Assembly (NCBI GenBank): GCA_025997455.1
Contig: BNUP01000025.1
Coordinates: 1-22,003, forward strand
Direction of reading: 5' to 3'
DNA: 22,003 nt
Origin: Fibrobacterales bacterium
GTDB lineage: Bacteria; Fibrobacterota; Fibrobacteria; Fibrobacterales; Fibrobacteraceae
Shown here: positions 7,984-14,688 of the stretch, one piece after another
Position numbering within the stretch: position 1 is the first letter of the stretch
Layout: each line of letters starts with the position of its first letter
The notes under the pieces: model-generated
The model's input: only the letters and a program-made list of their open reading frames with translations
What the model was told of the DNA's origin: nothing
Databases searched by the model: none
Translations under genes and position numbers: made by a program

Positions 7984-9093
7984 ATGGAAAATTTGATTCT
8001 TGAGTTAAAAAACGGAATGCCGCTCAGATACGGCGAAAACGCTCACCAAAAGGCGGTGTTTTACAAAGACCCCTCTTGCGATGAGGCATCGCTTGCTACG
8101 GCAGAGCAACTGCACGGGAAGGAACTTTCATTCAATAACATTGTGGATGCAGATGCCGCACTTGAAATGATTAGAGAGTTTGCGGACACAAATACGGTAG
8201 CGATAATAAAGCACCTGAACCCTTGCGGGCTTGCAACGGGAGCAACTTTGGCGGAGGCTTTTTCTGCCGCTTGGGAAGGCGACCCGGTGAGTGCATTCGG
8301 TTCGGTGATTGCGGTCAGCAAAAAGGTTGATTTGGCAACGGCAACTCTGTTGAAGGGACGATTTGTTGAAATTCTGCTCGCACCTGATTTTGAACCTGAT
8401 GCACTTGAATTTTTACGAAATAAATCAAAGGATATTCGCCTATTGAAAGTTGGCGAGATTAAGGCGGCAAAAGCCGGTAAGGTGTATAAATATGTTACGG
8501 GCGGTATGCTCGTTCAAGACCGCGATATTGAATGTTGGGAAAAATTTGAGTGCCCTACAAAGGCGAAATTTCCAGAATCAAAAATTGCACTTGCCAAATT
8601 TTCGTGGCTTGTTTGCAAACACACTAAATCAAATGCGATAGTGATGTGCTATCAATATAAAAAATCCCCCCTTAGCGGGTGTTCGGCAACAACCGAACAT
8701 CCGCAACTCCCCCCACCTGTTTCGCCCTCAGGGCTGGTGGAGGGAATGGATAAACCCGGTTATTTTATGATTTTGGGACTTGGTCCCGGACAGCCGAATC
8801 GCATAGATTCAAATTTGAGATTATGTCAGCCGAGAGTTCGCGATAACATTTCGCGGATGCCGCTTGCAGACGGGCAGACCCGTGAGAATTTGGAGCGGAA
8901 AATTTTCGGTGAAGTTGTTATGGCTTCCGATGCATTTTTCCCGTTTGCAGATAACATCGATGCTTCAAATTCGGCAGGAGTTAAATACATAGTTCAGCCG
9001 GGCGGTTCTGTTCGCGATAACGAGGTGATAGAAGCGTGCGATAAATTTGGCATTGCAATGGCTTTTACCGGAACTCGGCATTTTAGGCATTAA
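7984..9093 (+). CDS. purH: Stand-alone AICAR transformylase (PurH C-terminal domain) with in-frame insertion
   Basis: The protein matches the transformylase domain of PurH, which formylates AICAR to FAICAR in purine synthesis using 10-formyl-tetrahydrofolate. It has LRYGENAHQKAVFY, IIKHLNPCGLA with the catalytic Lys-His pair, DPVSAFGS, GPGQPNRIDS, SDAFFPFADN and the terminal FTGTRHFRH. The N-terminal IMP cyclohydrolase domain of bifunctional PurH is absent, and FAICAR must be closed by an enzyme encoded elsewhere. Residues 227-256 are an insertion between SNAIVMCYQYK and KPGYFMILGLG and are encoded by a palindromic DNA element. Without it the length (about 339) fits short AICAR transformylases. 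The kinase gene ends one base upstream and GGAG lies inside its end, so the two are translationally coupled. Whether the enzyme is active with the insert is unknown. Confidence 0.88.
   Translation: MENLILELKNGMPLRYGENAHQKAVFYKDPSCDEASLATAEQLHGKELSFNNIVDADAALEMIREFADTNTVAIIKHLNPCGLATGATLAEAFSAAWEGDPVSAFGSVIAVSKKVDLATATLLKGRFVEILLAPDFEPDALEFLRNKSKDIRLLKVGEIKAAKAGKVYKYVTGGMLVQDRDIECWEKFECPTKAKFPESKIALAKFSWLVCKHTKSNAIVMCYQYKKSPLSGCSATTEHPQLPPPVSPSGLVEGMDKPGYFMILGLGPGQPNRIDSNLRLCQPRVRDNISRMPLADGQTRENLERKIFGEVVMASDAFFPFADNIDASNSAGVKYIVQPGGSVRDNEVIEACDKFGIAMAFTGTRHFRH
8657..8754. repeat. Palindromic element inserted in frame in purH
   Basis: A 90-base (30-codon) block, 8662-8751, interrupts an otherwise conserved stretch of the coding sequence. 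It is flanked by direct ATAAA repeats (8657-8661 and 8750-8754), like a target-site duplication. Inside it, GCGGGTGTTCGG (about 8675-8686) pairs with CCGAACATCCGC (8693-8704), with a single G-T pair. A second inverted repeat, CTCCCCCCACC (about 8707-8717) with GGTGGAGGG (8736-8744), follows. The insert has no stop in the coding frame. Confidence 0.8.
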
Positions 9094-9109
9094 AGAGAGT
9101 GCGTCTGAG

Positions 9110-9217
9110 GCAACCCTCTCCCTTCTCCCCAATTTCAACTTTACACTTTTCACTTTCAACTTCTGCACCGCCGAGTTCTCCACACCCCACACGCCACACG
9201 CCACACCCCAAACTTTC
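9110..9217 (+). repeat. Heptad mosaic array H2
   Basis: The array lies between purH and the Nfu-like gene. It contains TTTCAAC/TTTACAC units, TGCACCGCCGAGTTCTCC, and repeated CACACGC and CACACCC units, and ends in AAACTTTCTACCTTCCCCC directly before the next ATG. Confidence 0.75.
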
Positions 9218-9229
9218 TACCTTCCCCCT
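9218..9229 (+). promoter_or_regulatory. Putative -10 of a leaderless start: TACCTT-N6-ATG
   Basis: TACCTT (9218-9223), six bases CCCCCT, then ATG at 9230. There is no Shine-Dalgarno sequence. The arrangement is the same as at five other starts in the window. No clear -35 is visible. Confidence 0.45.
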
Positions 9230-9970
9230 ATGCCTGATGTTATAAATGTTCCTGAAAAATTGGCGGAGATAGCACGATTTCCAAAGCGGAGAGGTGCCAT
9301 ATTTCAAATGGAAGCCGATGATAAGGGGCTTGCACTTGCCGATGCAAAAGCCGGTTCGCTAAAAATTTATGTTTTGACAGACCCGGAAAATGAGCAGATT
9401 TTGGACACAAAGTTTTTCACCTACGGAGGTCCAATTTTAACTGCGTTGGCAGATATTTTGTGCGATTATTTGGTACTTAAAAATGTTGCCGTTCTCGGCG
9501 AATTGGCGACAGACGGGGCACTCGAAAAGTTGTTCGCGGAATATGAAGTTTCTCCGCAAGATGAAGATTTTCAAACTGTGGCGAAATTACCTGCGATGCT
9601 TTGGGAAACATATCCCCAAAAAAAACAAATCGCACTTGCGGCACGGGCGGCTATGGGTAGCGCAAAATTAAAAGCGTTTAGTGCCGAAGGTAAAAAAGAG
9701 GCGGATGTTGAATGGAGTGCACTTAGCGATGCGGAGAGACTTGAACGCATTGAGGAGTGCCTTAACGACGGTGTTCGTGCAATGCTTGCGGGCGATGGCG
9801 GCGGTTTGGAAGTAGTTGAAATTAAAGACGAAAAGAGAGTTGTAATTCGGTATCAGGGTGCGTGTGCTGGTTGTGGGGCGGCAGGCGGCGGAACGCTTTA
9901 TTATATAGAAGATCAACTGCAACAGAATGTGTATTACGGGATAAGCGTAGAGCCAGAGGATAATTTCTAA
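9230..9970 (+). CDS. NifU-like protein: cysteine-poor IscU-like part plus Nfu domain
   Basis: The product has 246 residues. The C-terminal 70 residues form an Nfu domain: GGGLEVVEIKDEKRVVIRYQ, then GACAGCGAAGGGTLYYIED with the CxxC that holds a 4Fe-4S cluster in this family. The N-terminal part resembles the IscU scaffold (LDTKFFTYGGPILTALADIL corresponds to the DAKFKTFGCGSAIA region), but the usual cluster Cys is replaced by Gly, and I see no counterpart of the second and third scaffold cysteines. This suggests that only the Nfu part carries a cluster. The frame is open to 9047, but the extension runs through the heptad array; ATG 9230 begins MPDVINVPEKLAEI, as expected for the family. It faces the NfnA-like gene convergently. 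Confidence 0.8.
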   Translation: MPDVINVPEKLAEIARFPKRRGAIFQMEADDKGLALADAKAGSLKIYVLTDPENEQILDTKFFTYGGPILTALADILCDYLVLKNVAVLGELATDGALEKLFAEYEVSPQDEDFQTVAKLPAMLWETYPQKKQIALAARAAMGSAKLKAFSAEGKKEADVEWSALSDAERLERIEECLNDGVRAMLAGDGGGLEVVEIKDEKRVVIRYQGACAGCGAAGGGTLYYIEDQLQQNVYYGISVEPEDNF

Positions 9971-10008
9971 AAATTGCTAAAACATCATCTTCTGCACTTG
10001 CAATTTTT
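9969..10008. terminator. Possible bidirectional terminator between convergent genes
   Basis: AAAAATTGC (9969-9977) and GCAATTTTT (10000-10008) form a 9-bp inverted repeat with a 22-base loop and A and T runs on either side. The position, between two convergent stop codons, fits. The stem is AT-rich, so the call is tentative. Confidence 0.4.
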
Positions 10009-10011
10009 ATT

Positions 10012-10872
10012 TTAGGTTATGCATTTATGTTTTTCGAGTGCTCGTTCTTTTGCCAATTGCTCGCGTAATTTATAAGTCCCCATTCGTTTCAGCATATTGT
10101 CCCAATCTACCAAATGCCCGTCAAATTCGGGACCGTCAACGCACACGAATTTTATTTCACCGCCGACCGTTACTCGACAACATCCGCACATTCCGGTTCC
10201 ATCTACCATTATGCTGTTCAAACTTACGAGTGTTTTTACGCTGTATGACTTGGTGGTTGCTGCGGAAAATTTCATCATAATCGGGGGACCAATTGCAATT
10301 GCCAAATCGGGTTTGCCATAGGTTATTCCTTCACAACGAGTTTCGCAGAGTTCTTTTAGCGGTTCGGTAACTAAGCACTTACGCCCGTAAGAACCGTCAT
10401 CGGTGCATATTATAAGATTGTCTGCAACGGCTCGCATTTCGTTTTCCATTATGATTAAATCTTTGCGGCGCGCACCCAAAATCACCGTTACACGATTACC
10501 CGCTTTTTTGAATGCTTGGGCTATTGGGTATAACGGAGCCGCTCCTATTCCTCCGCACACACAAACTATATGACCAACTTTTTCTATATGTGTCGGAGAG
10601 CCGAGGGGTCCCGTGAGAACAGGAATTTCATCGCCGACTTTGAAATGAGAGAGGTCTATTGTGGTTTTTCCTACCGCTTGAAAAATAAGCGTGATTGTGC
10701 CGTTTTCCTCATCTGCATCCGCAATAGTGAGTGGAATCCGCTCTCCGTTTTCCAAATCCGTTTGCAAAATAATAAACTGCCCCGCCTTGCGTTCCTCCGC
10801 AATTAAAGGGGCATCTACAACGAATTTATAGACATCTTCCGACAGGTGCTCTGTTTTGAGAATTTTGGGCAT
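10012..10872 (-). CDS. NfnA/SudB-like FAD/NAD-binding ferredoxin-NADP+ reductase subunit
   Basis: The product has 286 residues with the architecture of the small subunit of NADH-dependent ferredoxin:NADP+ oxidoreductase (NfnA), also called sulfide dehydrogenase beta. It has an FAD barrel (AGQFIILQ, ERIPLTIAD), GPLGSPTHIE, the nucleotide-binding VCVCGGIGAAPLYPIA, and near the C-terminus a 2Fe-2S cluster motif, DGTGMCGCCRVTVGGEIKFV followed by CVDGPEFDGHLVDWD. Relatives normally lie next to the gene for the large subunit (NfnB, annotated as gltA). Here the downstream neighbour is the convergent nfu-like gene and no gltA is present, so it is an orphan. The family also includes PyrK-like electron-transfer subunits, but the GHLVDWD end favours NfnA. 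The ATG at 10872 has no Shine-Dalgarno; TACCTT lies six bases upstream. Confidence 0.88.
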   Translation of the reverse strand: MPKILKTEHLSEDVYKFVVDAPLIAEERKAGQFIILQTDLENGERIPLTIADADEENGTITLIFQAVGKTTIDLSHFKVGDEIPVLTGPLGSPTHIEKVGHIVCVCGGIGAAPLYPIAQAFKKAGNRVTVILGARRKDLIIMENEMRAVADNLIICTDDGSYGRKCLVTEPLKELCETRCEGITYGKPDLAIAIGPPIMMKFSAATTKSYSVKTLVSLNSIMVDGTGMCGCCRVTVGGEIKFVCVDGPEFDGHLVDWDNMLKRMGTYKLREQLAKERALEKHKCIT

Positions 10873-10884
10873 TGCGGGAAGGTA
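10873..10884 (-). promoter_or_regulatory. Putative -10 of a leaderless start: TACCTT-N6-ATG
   Basis: On the minus strand TACCTT (10884-10879), six bases CCCGCA, then ATG at 10872. There is no Shine-Dalgarno. It has the same geometry as the nfu-like, Rpn, LOG and zinc-protein starts. Confidence 0.45.
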
Positions 10885-11050
10885 GAAATTTTAGAGTAGA
10901 GAGTAGAGAGTAAAGTTGAAAGTGGGGGTATAGGGTGTGGCGTGTGGGGTATGGGGAACTCAGCGGTGCAAAAATGGGGGAAGGTAGAAAATGCACTTGG
11001 CAGTGCAGGGTGGGGTATAGGGTGTGGCGTGTAGGGTGTGGTGGGGAGAA
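10885..11050 (-). repeat. Heptad mosaic array H3
   Basis: Read on the plus strand the purine-rich side shows GAGTAGA units, GTTGAAA, GTGGGGG, TATAGGG, TGTGGCG, TGTGGGG and TATGGGG in successive 7-base steps, then AACTCAGCGGTGCA. A second cycle begins with GGGGGAAGGTAGAAAATGCA. The C-rich strand is the sense strand for the NfnA-like gene, so its orientation relative to the downstream gene matches the other loci. Confidence 0.8.
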
Positions 11051-11358
11051 AGGAATTGTAGGGGCGTGGTTTTTAACCCGCCCTTTTAGAATTGCAAGGA
11101 GAAAATGGAATTTTTTTGACAGCAATAAATAAAATAATCAAACAATAGCCTCTTATTCTACGCCGTCCAGTCGCTTTGCTTGGTGTGGTGCGCTCGGCAC
11201 ACACCGCGTTCGCTTGTTAATGGAAAACTCGGCGGTGCAAGTGTTTAAAGTTGAAAGTGGAGAATGTTCATTTAGCATAGACCAACTTGCAAGTTTATAG
11301 AGTTGAAGATTGAAAATGATTTTTTATGCAATTTCTGCTATTATGCTACTTCTGCTAT
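11051..11358. other. Intergenic region with a partial heptad array H4
   Basis: No gene is supported here. A short heptad-type block (AAAACTCGGCGGTGCAAG, TTTAAAGTTGAAAGTGG) lies at about 11222-11265. An imperfect palindrome, GTGTGGTGC ... GCACACAC, lies at about 11181-11203; its ACCGCGTTC tail recurs near 20267. A yceD/DUF177 gene, often found before rpmF, is absent. Confidence 0.5.
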
Positions 11359-11387
11359 TTGACGAACACGGATTTTTTTTCTATATT
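11359..11387 (+). promoter_or_regulatory. Sigma-70-type promoter for rpmF-plsX-fabH
   Basis: TTGACG (11359-11364) and TATATT (11382-11387) are separated by 17 bases. The expected transcript start, near 11394, leaves a leader of about 78 bases before rpmF. That leader contains three copies of AAGGAGTTA. Confidence 0.65.
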
Positions 11388-11420
11388 TGTTAAATCGCTA
11401 ATGTATTTAGCATTGAAATT

Positions 11421-11467
11421 GAAAGGAGTTATTAAAAGGCTTATTAAAGGAGTTAAAAAAGGAGTTA
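11421..11467 (+). repeat. Repeated Shine-Dalgarno-like units before rpmF
   Basis: AAGGAGTTA occurs three times (about 11422, 11448 and 11458), with a related AAAAGGCTTATT between. Only the last is placed correctly for the rpmF ATG at 11472. The others have no start codon in range and may hold ribosomes on standby or simply reflect slippage duplication. Confidence 0.6.
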
Positions 11468-11471
11468 AATT

Positions 11472-11660
11472 ATGGCAGTTCCTAAAAGAAAAACCTCAAC
11501 AACGCGTCGCGACACAAGGCGTCACAACACCTATAAACTCGAATTGCCGGCAATGGCAAAGTGCGAGCAGTGCGGTGCGGTAAAACGCCCCCACAGAGTT
11601 TGCGAGCAATGCGGCTACTACAACGGCATTCAAAGACTCAAAGTGGCGGAAAATGCCTAG
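11472..11660 (+). CDS. rpmF: Ribosomal protein L32
   Basis: This is a 62-residue protein of the large ribosomal subunit. It starts MAVPKRKTSTTRRDTRRHNT, the usual L32 N-terminus, and has a zinc ribbon with Cys31, Cys34, Cys44 and Cys47 (CEQCG ... CEQCGYYNG). The zinc-binding form is intact. AAGGAG lies seven bases upstream of the ATG. The last eight bases overlap plsX, matching the conserved rpmF-plsX-fabH order of many bacteria. Confidence 0.97.
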   Translation: MAVPKRKTSTTRRDTRRHNTYKLELPAMAKCEQCGAVKRPHRVCEQCGYYNGIQRLKVAENA

Positions 11661-12648
11661 AACAAAGATCGCACTCGATGCAATGGGCGGAGATTTTGCC
11701 CCCGAACAGGTCATAAAAGGTGCGGTATCTGCCGCAAATGACCCGTCGCGGGATTTCGACATTTTGCTGTGCGGTCCCGAAGCCGAGGTTAAGCGAAATC
11801 TCGCAGAAAACGGCTATTTGGGCGATGCCATAGAAGTTATCGATTCGCCCGATTTGGTCGCTATGGACGAGTCTCCTACCCAAGTTCTCAAAACAAAACC
11901 CAATTCGGGATTGGTAAAATGCGTGAGCCTGCAGAAGCAGGGTCTTGCACAAGCGAGCGTTAGCGCAGGAAACTCCGGTGCAATGATGGCGGCTTGCCTT
12001 ATGATACTCGGCAGAGGAGCCTCAATTTCAAGACCCGCAATAGCGTGTGCCGTGCCAACAGCGAAACGGCAGTCGATTTTGCTCGATTGCGGTGCAAATG
12101 TAGATGAAAAACCTGCTACACTCATAGATTTTGCTCTTTGCGGAAGTGTGTATGCAGAGGCGGTTCTGGGATATAAAAACCCTACCGTTGCTTTGCTGAA
12201 TATGGGTGAAGAGGAGAAAAAAGGGACTGAAGTTTTGCAGGAAACCCATAAACTTTTGAAAACTGCTCCGCTGAATTTTATCGGTAATGTTGAAGGGCGC
12301 GATTTTATTTTAGGACACGCCGATGTGGTGGTTGCACCGGGCTACACGGGTAATGTGGTTCTAAAACTTATGGAGGGTTTTTACGAACTCACACATAAAG
12401 TTTTCGGTTCAGTTGATACAGAAGACAGCCGCGAATTTGAACGCCTTTGGGATTACAGGAATCACGGCGGCGGTTTGCTTTTGGGTTTGAACGGCGTTGG
12501 AATTATCACGCACGGGCGTGCAGATGCACGGGCAATTCATCAATCGCTTTTCACCGCTTACAATTTTGCAAAGGCGGGAGTTCCCGAAAAAATTGCGGAA
12601 AAAATTTCAAAAATGAAAGAAACATCACAAAATGCAGTGCTGGGATAA
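11653..12648 (+). CDS. plsX: Phosphate acyltransferase PlsX
   Basis: PlsX converts acyl-ACP and phosphate to acyl-phosphate, the donor for the first acylation of glycerol-3-phosphate in phospholipid synthesis. The 331-residue protein has the family's KIALDAMGGDFAPEQVIKGA start, SAGNSGAMMA, LLDCGANVDEKP, NMGEEEKKG, and the GHADVVVAPGYTGNVVLKLM segment. It is full length. The ATG lies inside the end of rpmF (eight-base overlap), so translation is coupled. The 3' end contains one unit of a 21-base tandem duplication that extends into the gap before fabH. Confidence 0.97.
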   Translation: MPRTKIALDAMGGDFAPEQVIKGAVSAANDPSRDFDILLCGPEAEVKRNLAENGYLGDAIEVIDSPDLVAMDESPTQVLKTKPNSGLVKCVSLQKQGLAQASVSAGNSGAMMAACLMILGRGASISRPAIACAVPTAKRQSILLDCGANVDEKPATLIDFALCGSVYAEAVLGYKNPTVALLNMGEEEKKGTEVLQETHKLLKTAPLNFIGNVEGRDFILGHADVVVAPGYTGNVVLKLMEGFYELTHKVFGSVDTEDSREFERLWDYRNHGGGLLLGLNGVGIITHGRADARAIHQSLFTAYNFAKAGVPEKIAEKISKMKETSQNAVLG

Positions 12649-12673
12649 TAAAATGCAGTGCAGGGATATTTGC
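12631..12673 (+). repeat. 21-base tandem duplication at the plsX-fabH junction
   Basis: AAATGCAGTGCTGGGATAAT at the end of plsX is followed directly by AAATGCAGTGCAGGGATATT. The second unit supplies the AGGGA that serves fabH at a nine-base spacing. Confidence 0.75.
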
Positions 12674-12675
12674 TT

Positions 12676-13629
12676 ATGTCAAACGCGGTAATCACTTCCG
12701 TAGGCGTTTATTTGCCGGAGTTTGTTGCAACCAACGATGAACTCTCAAAAACTGTAGATACAAATGACGAGTGGATAAAAAGCCACACGGGTATCTGCGA
12801 GAGGCGGCTCGTTAAAGACGATGCTTTAACCACTGCCGATATAGGTTTTTTTGCCGCAAAGAACGCTTTGGAAAAATCCGGAATTTCTGCACTTGAAATT
12901 GACGGAATTATTGCGGGAACAATGTCTCCCGATAAAACTTTCCCCGCTTTATCTTGCACAATTCAGGCGAAGTTAGGGTGTGAACAGGCATTTGCATTTG
13001 ATATTACGGCGGCTTGCGGATTTATTCCGCCTGCGTTAAATACAGCCTCGCTTATGATTAAAGCAGGGCAGGCAAAACATATATTGATTGTTGGTGCGGA
13101 AATTTGTTCACGGATAGTCGATTGGAGCGATAGAAATACCTGCGTTTTGTTTGGCGACGGTGCAGGTGCATTGTTGGTCTCGGCAGACGATAGCACAACA
13201 AGAGGTTTTGTTTCATCGGCACTTTCCGCAAACGGTAATTTAGCGAATATTTTATATTTGAATACGCTCGGCAAACAGGATTCTTTTTTGAGAATGGAAG
13301 GAACTGCGGTTTATAAATTAGCGGTTACCGAACTTGGAAACATCACCCAAAAAGCGTTGGAACGCGCGGGTTTATCACTTTCGGATATTGATTTATTTGT
13401 TCCGCACCAAGCGAACACCCGTATAATTCAGTCGGTCGGAAAGAGACTCGGCTTACCCGCAGAAAAAGTTTTTGTAAATGTCGATAGATACGGCAATACT
13501 TCGAGTGCGAGTATTCCCATTGCACTTTATGAGGCGGAAAAAGCAGGTGTTCTGAAACGCGGAATGTTGGTTGCGTTAGCGGCAATCGGCGGCGGAATGA
13601 ACTGGGGCTGCGTGCTTATCAGGTGGTAA
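12676..13629 (+). CDS. fabH: 3-oxoacyl-ACP synthase III (FabH)
   Basis: FabH starts fatty-acid synthesis by condensing acetyl-CoA with malonyl-ACP. With the start at 12676 (MSNAVITSVGVYLPEF) the catalytic triad falls at Cys114, His244 and Asn274, close to or identical with the E. coli positions 112, 244 and 274, which supports this start over the GTG at 12658. The motifs are TAACGFI, VPHQANTRI and YGNTSSASIP. The residue after the catalytic Cys is Gly rather than the common Ser. The length of 317 residues is normal. AGGGA (12662-12666) precedes the start. The 3' end overlaps the convergent sigma-factor gene by 11 bases, so no terminator fits between them. Confidence 0.95.
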   Translation: MSNAVITSVGVYLPEFVATNDELSKTVDTNDEWIKSHTGICERRLVKDDALTTADIGFFAAKNALEKSGISALEIDGIIAGTMSPDKTFPALSCTIQAKLGCEQAFAFDITAACGFIPPALNTASLMIKAGQAKHILIVGAEICSRIVDWSDRNTCVLFGDGAGALLVSADDSTTRGFVSSALSANGNLANILYLNTLGKQDSFLRMEGTAVYKLAVTELGNITQKALERAGLSLSDIDLFVPHQANTRIIQSVGKRLGLPAEKVFVNVDRYGNTSSASIPIALYEAEKAGVLKRGMLVALAAIGGGMNWGCVLIRW

Positions 13630-14161
13630 TTTCTTCGTATAACTCTTTTAGTTGTTTTCTAAGTGCAAGCACTGCATAATGCTTTCTTGAAAGTATTGTG
13701 TTTATCGGTGTGTTTGTCGTTTCGGAAATTTCCTTCACGGACATTCCCAAAATTTCGCTTTGTTCAAAGACCTCTCGTTGTTCAGGCGGCAACTCGGCGA
13801 GTGCGGCATTTATTTCATCGAGAACAATTGAACGCAAATATTCCGTTTCGGGTGTTGATTCTTCACCAAAGGCAATATCTGCAATTTCGTCATATATATA
13901 GTCTTCTTCATCTTCGTCATAATGGGTAGGTAATTGTTCCTCTTTCTTTTTTCGTCCTTTGTCTATTATTCTGTTTGTCGCTGTTTTGTAAAGCCAAGCC
14001 ATAGTTTGTTCCACAGGCTTGGCAAGGTTATCCATTCTCACTAATTGATAAAAAACATCTTGCACAATGTCCTCCGCCTCCTCAATCACACCAACCTTTG
14101 AGCGAACGAAGTTAAACAATCGTTCGCTGTATGTTGAGAAGGCATCGGAAACGGAATACAT
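13619..14161 (-). CDS. ECF-type sigma-70 family RNA polymerase sigma factor
   Basis: Region 2 is near the N-terminus (FSTYSERLFNFVRSKVG, AEDIVQDVFYQL, AWLYKTATNRIIDKGR). An acidic linker with YDEDEEDYIYDEI follows, and region 4 ends the protein (ALAELPPEQREVFEQSEILG, SVKEISETTNTPINTILSRK). The start is uncertain. A TTG at 14251 and ATG at 14227 give longer forms, but ATG 14161 gives 180 residues, starts region 2 as in relatives, and lies one base after the stop of a small ORF with a good ribosome site. It is the last gene of an operon that begins at 14948. The target genes are unknown. Confidence 0.88.
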   Translation of the reverse strand: MYSVSDAFSTYSERLFNFVRSKVGVIEEAEDIVQDVFYQLVRMDNLAKPVEQTMAWLYKTATNRIIDKGRKKKEEQLPTHYDEDEEDYIYDEIADIAFGEESTPETEYLRSIVLDEINAALAELPPEQREVFEQSEILGMSVKEISETTNTPINTILSRKHYAVLALRKQLKELYEEITT

Positions 14162-14162
14162 A

Positions 14163-14264
14163 CTACTTGTTTTTTTCACATCCGCAATGTCGCGAGCATT
14201 TGCAATTGCACTTGCGAGGTTTAACATTGGCAAAATTTTTGAAGAACTCAAAGAATTTACTCAT
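14163..14264 (-). CDS. Small Cys-rich peptide, 33 residues
   Basis: ATG 14264 opens a 33-codon ORF: MSKFFEFFKNFANVKPRK, then CNCKCSRHCGCEKNK. GAGGAAG lies six bases upstream. Its stop TAG (14163-14165) is one base before the ATG of the sigma gene, and its start is two bases after the stop of the preceding membrane-protein gene, so it fits exactly into the operon. Five cysteines and a histidine in a C-x-C-x-C-x2-H-C-x-C pattern suggest metal or redox sensing. The alternative is that this stretch is the N-terminus of a longer sigma factor in another frame, started by TTG. I do not recognise the family. Confidence 0.45.
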   Translation of the reverse strand: MSKFFEFFKNFANVKPRKCNCKCSRHCGCEKNK

Positions 14265-14265
14265 T

Positions 14266-14688
14266 TTATTCTTCCTCAACTTTGCGTTCGTTGCCTCTGT
14301 CACCGGTGCGCTCACGGTCGCCCCTTTCGGAGCCGCAGCATCCGAATCCAAAGCGATGCGATGCCTTCTCCTTTACAAATGCGGCTCTTTCGTCTTCGCT
14401 CATATTGAGCCACTTTTCCCGCAACTGCCGTCTGTGCTCCCAGCCGCCGTGACCAAAACCGCCGCAATGACGACCAAAGCCCCTGTGACCAAAACCGCCG
14501 AGTCCGCCGAACAACACGCGACTCAAAACCAACAGTCCCAAGGACTGCCAATAAGTCAGGATGGGCAAACCTAATGCGTGGTGCATAATGCACTCCCACA
14601 GTGCCCAAACCACGCCCGTAAATGCGGCAGTTGTAGCCGCAACCATCACAACACCGCACAAAATGTGCTTAAAAGAATGCTGTCTCAT
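14266..14688 (-). CDS. Small membrane protein of sigma-factor operon, Gly/His-rich
   Basis: The product has 140 residues. Two membrane segments are visible (about residues 8-30, GVVMVAATTAAFTGVVWALW, and 40-62, ILTYWQSLGLLVLSRVLFGG). A Gly/His-rich stretch (GGFGHRGFGRHCGGFGHGG) follows, then a basic helix RRQLREKWLNMSEDERAAFV and a charged tail. The pattern, a FWQxLGLLxLSRxLFGG segment followed by a W-x-x-MSxxERxxF helix, recurs in small proteins beside ECF sigma genes in Bacteroidota-like bacteria. I infer a membrane partner, perhaps of anti-sigma type. GGAGG lies six bases before the ATG, inside the upstream gene. That gene's stop overlaps this start as ATGA. Confidence 0.7.
   Translation of the reverse strand: MRQHSFKHILCGVVMVAATTAAFTGVVWALWECIMHHALGLPILTYWQSLGLLVLSRVLFGGLGGFGHRGFGRHCGGFGHGGWEHRRQLREKWLNMSEDERAAFVKEKASHRFGFGCCGSERGDRERTGDRGNERKVEEE

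Noticed and set aside
11111..11140. TTGACA as a promoter
   Set aside because: No -10 hexamer lies 16-18 bases downstream; the nearest TAAAAT is only eight bases away.
14163..14351. 62-codon minus-strand frame starting at 14351
   Set aside because: The upstream half is antisense-free but out of frame with the membrane-protein gene it overlaps; only the part from ATG 14264, with its own ribosome site, was kept.
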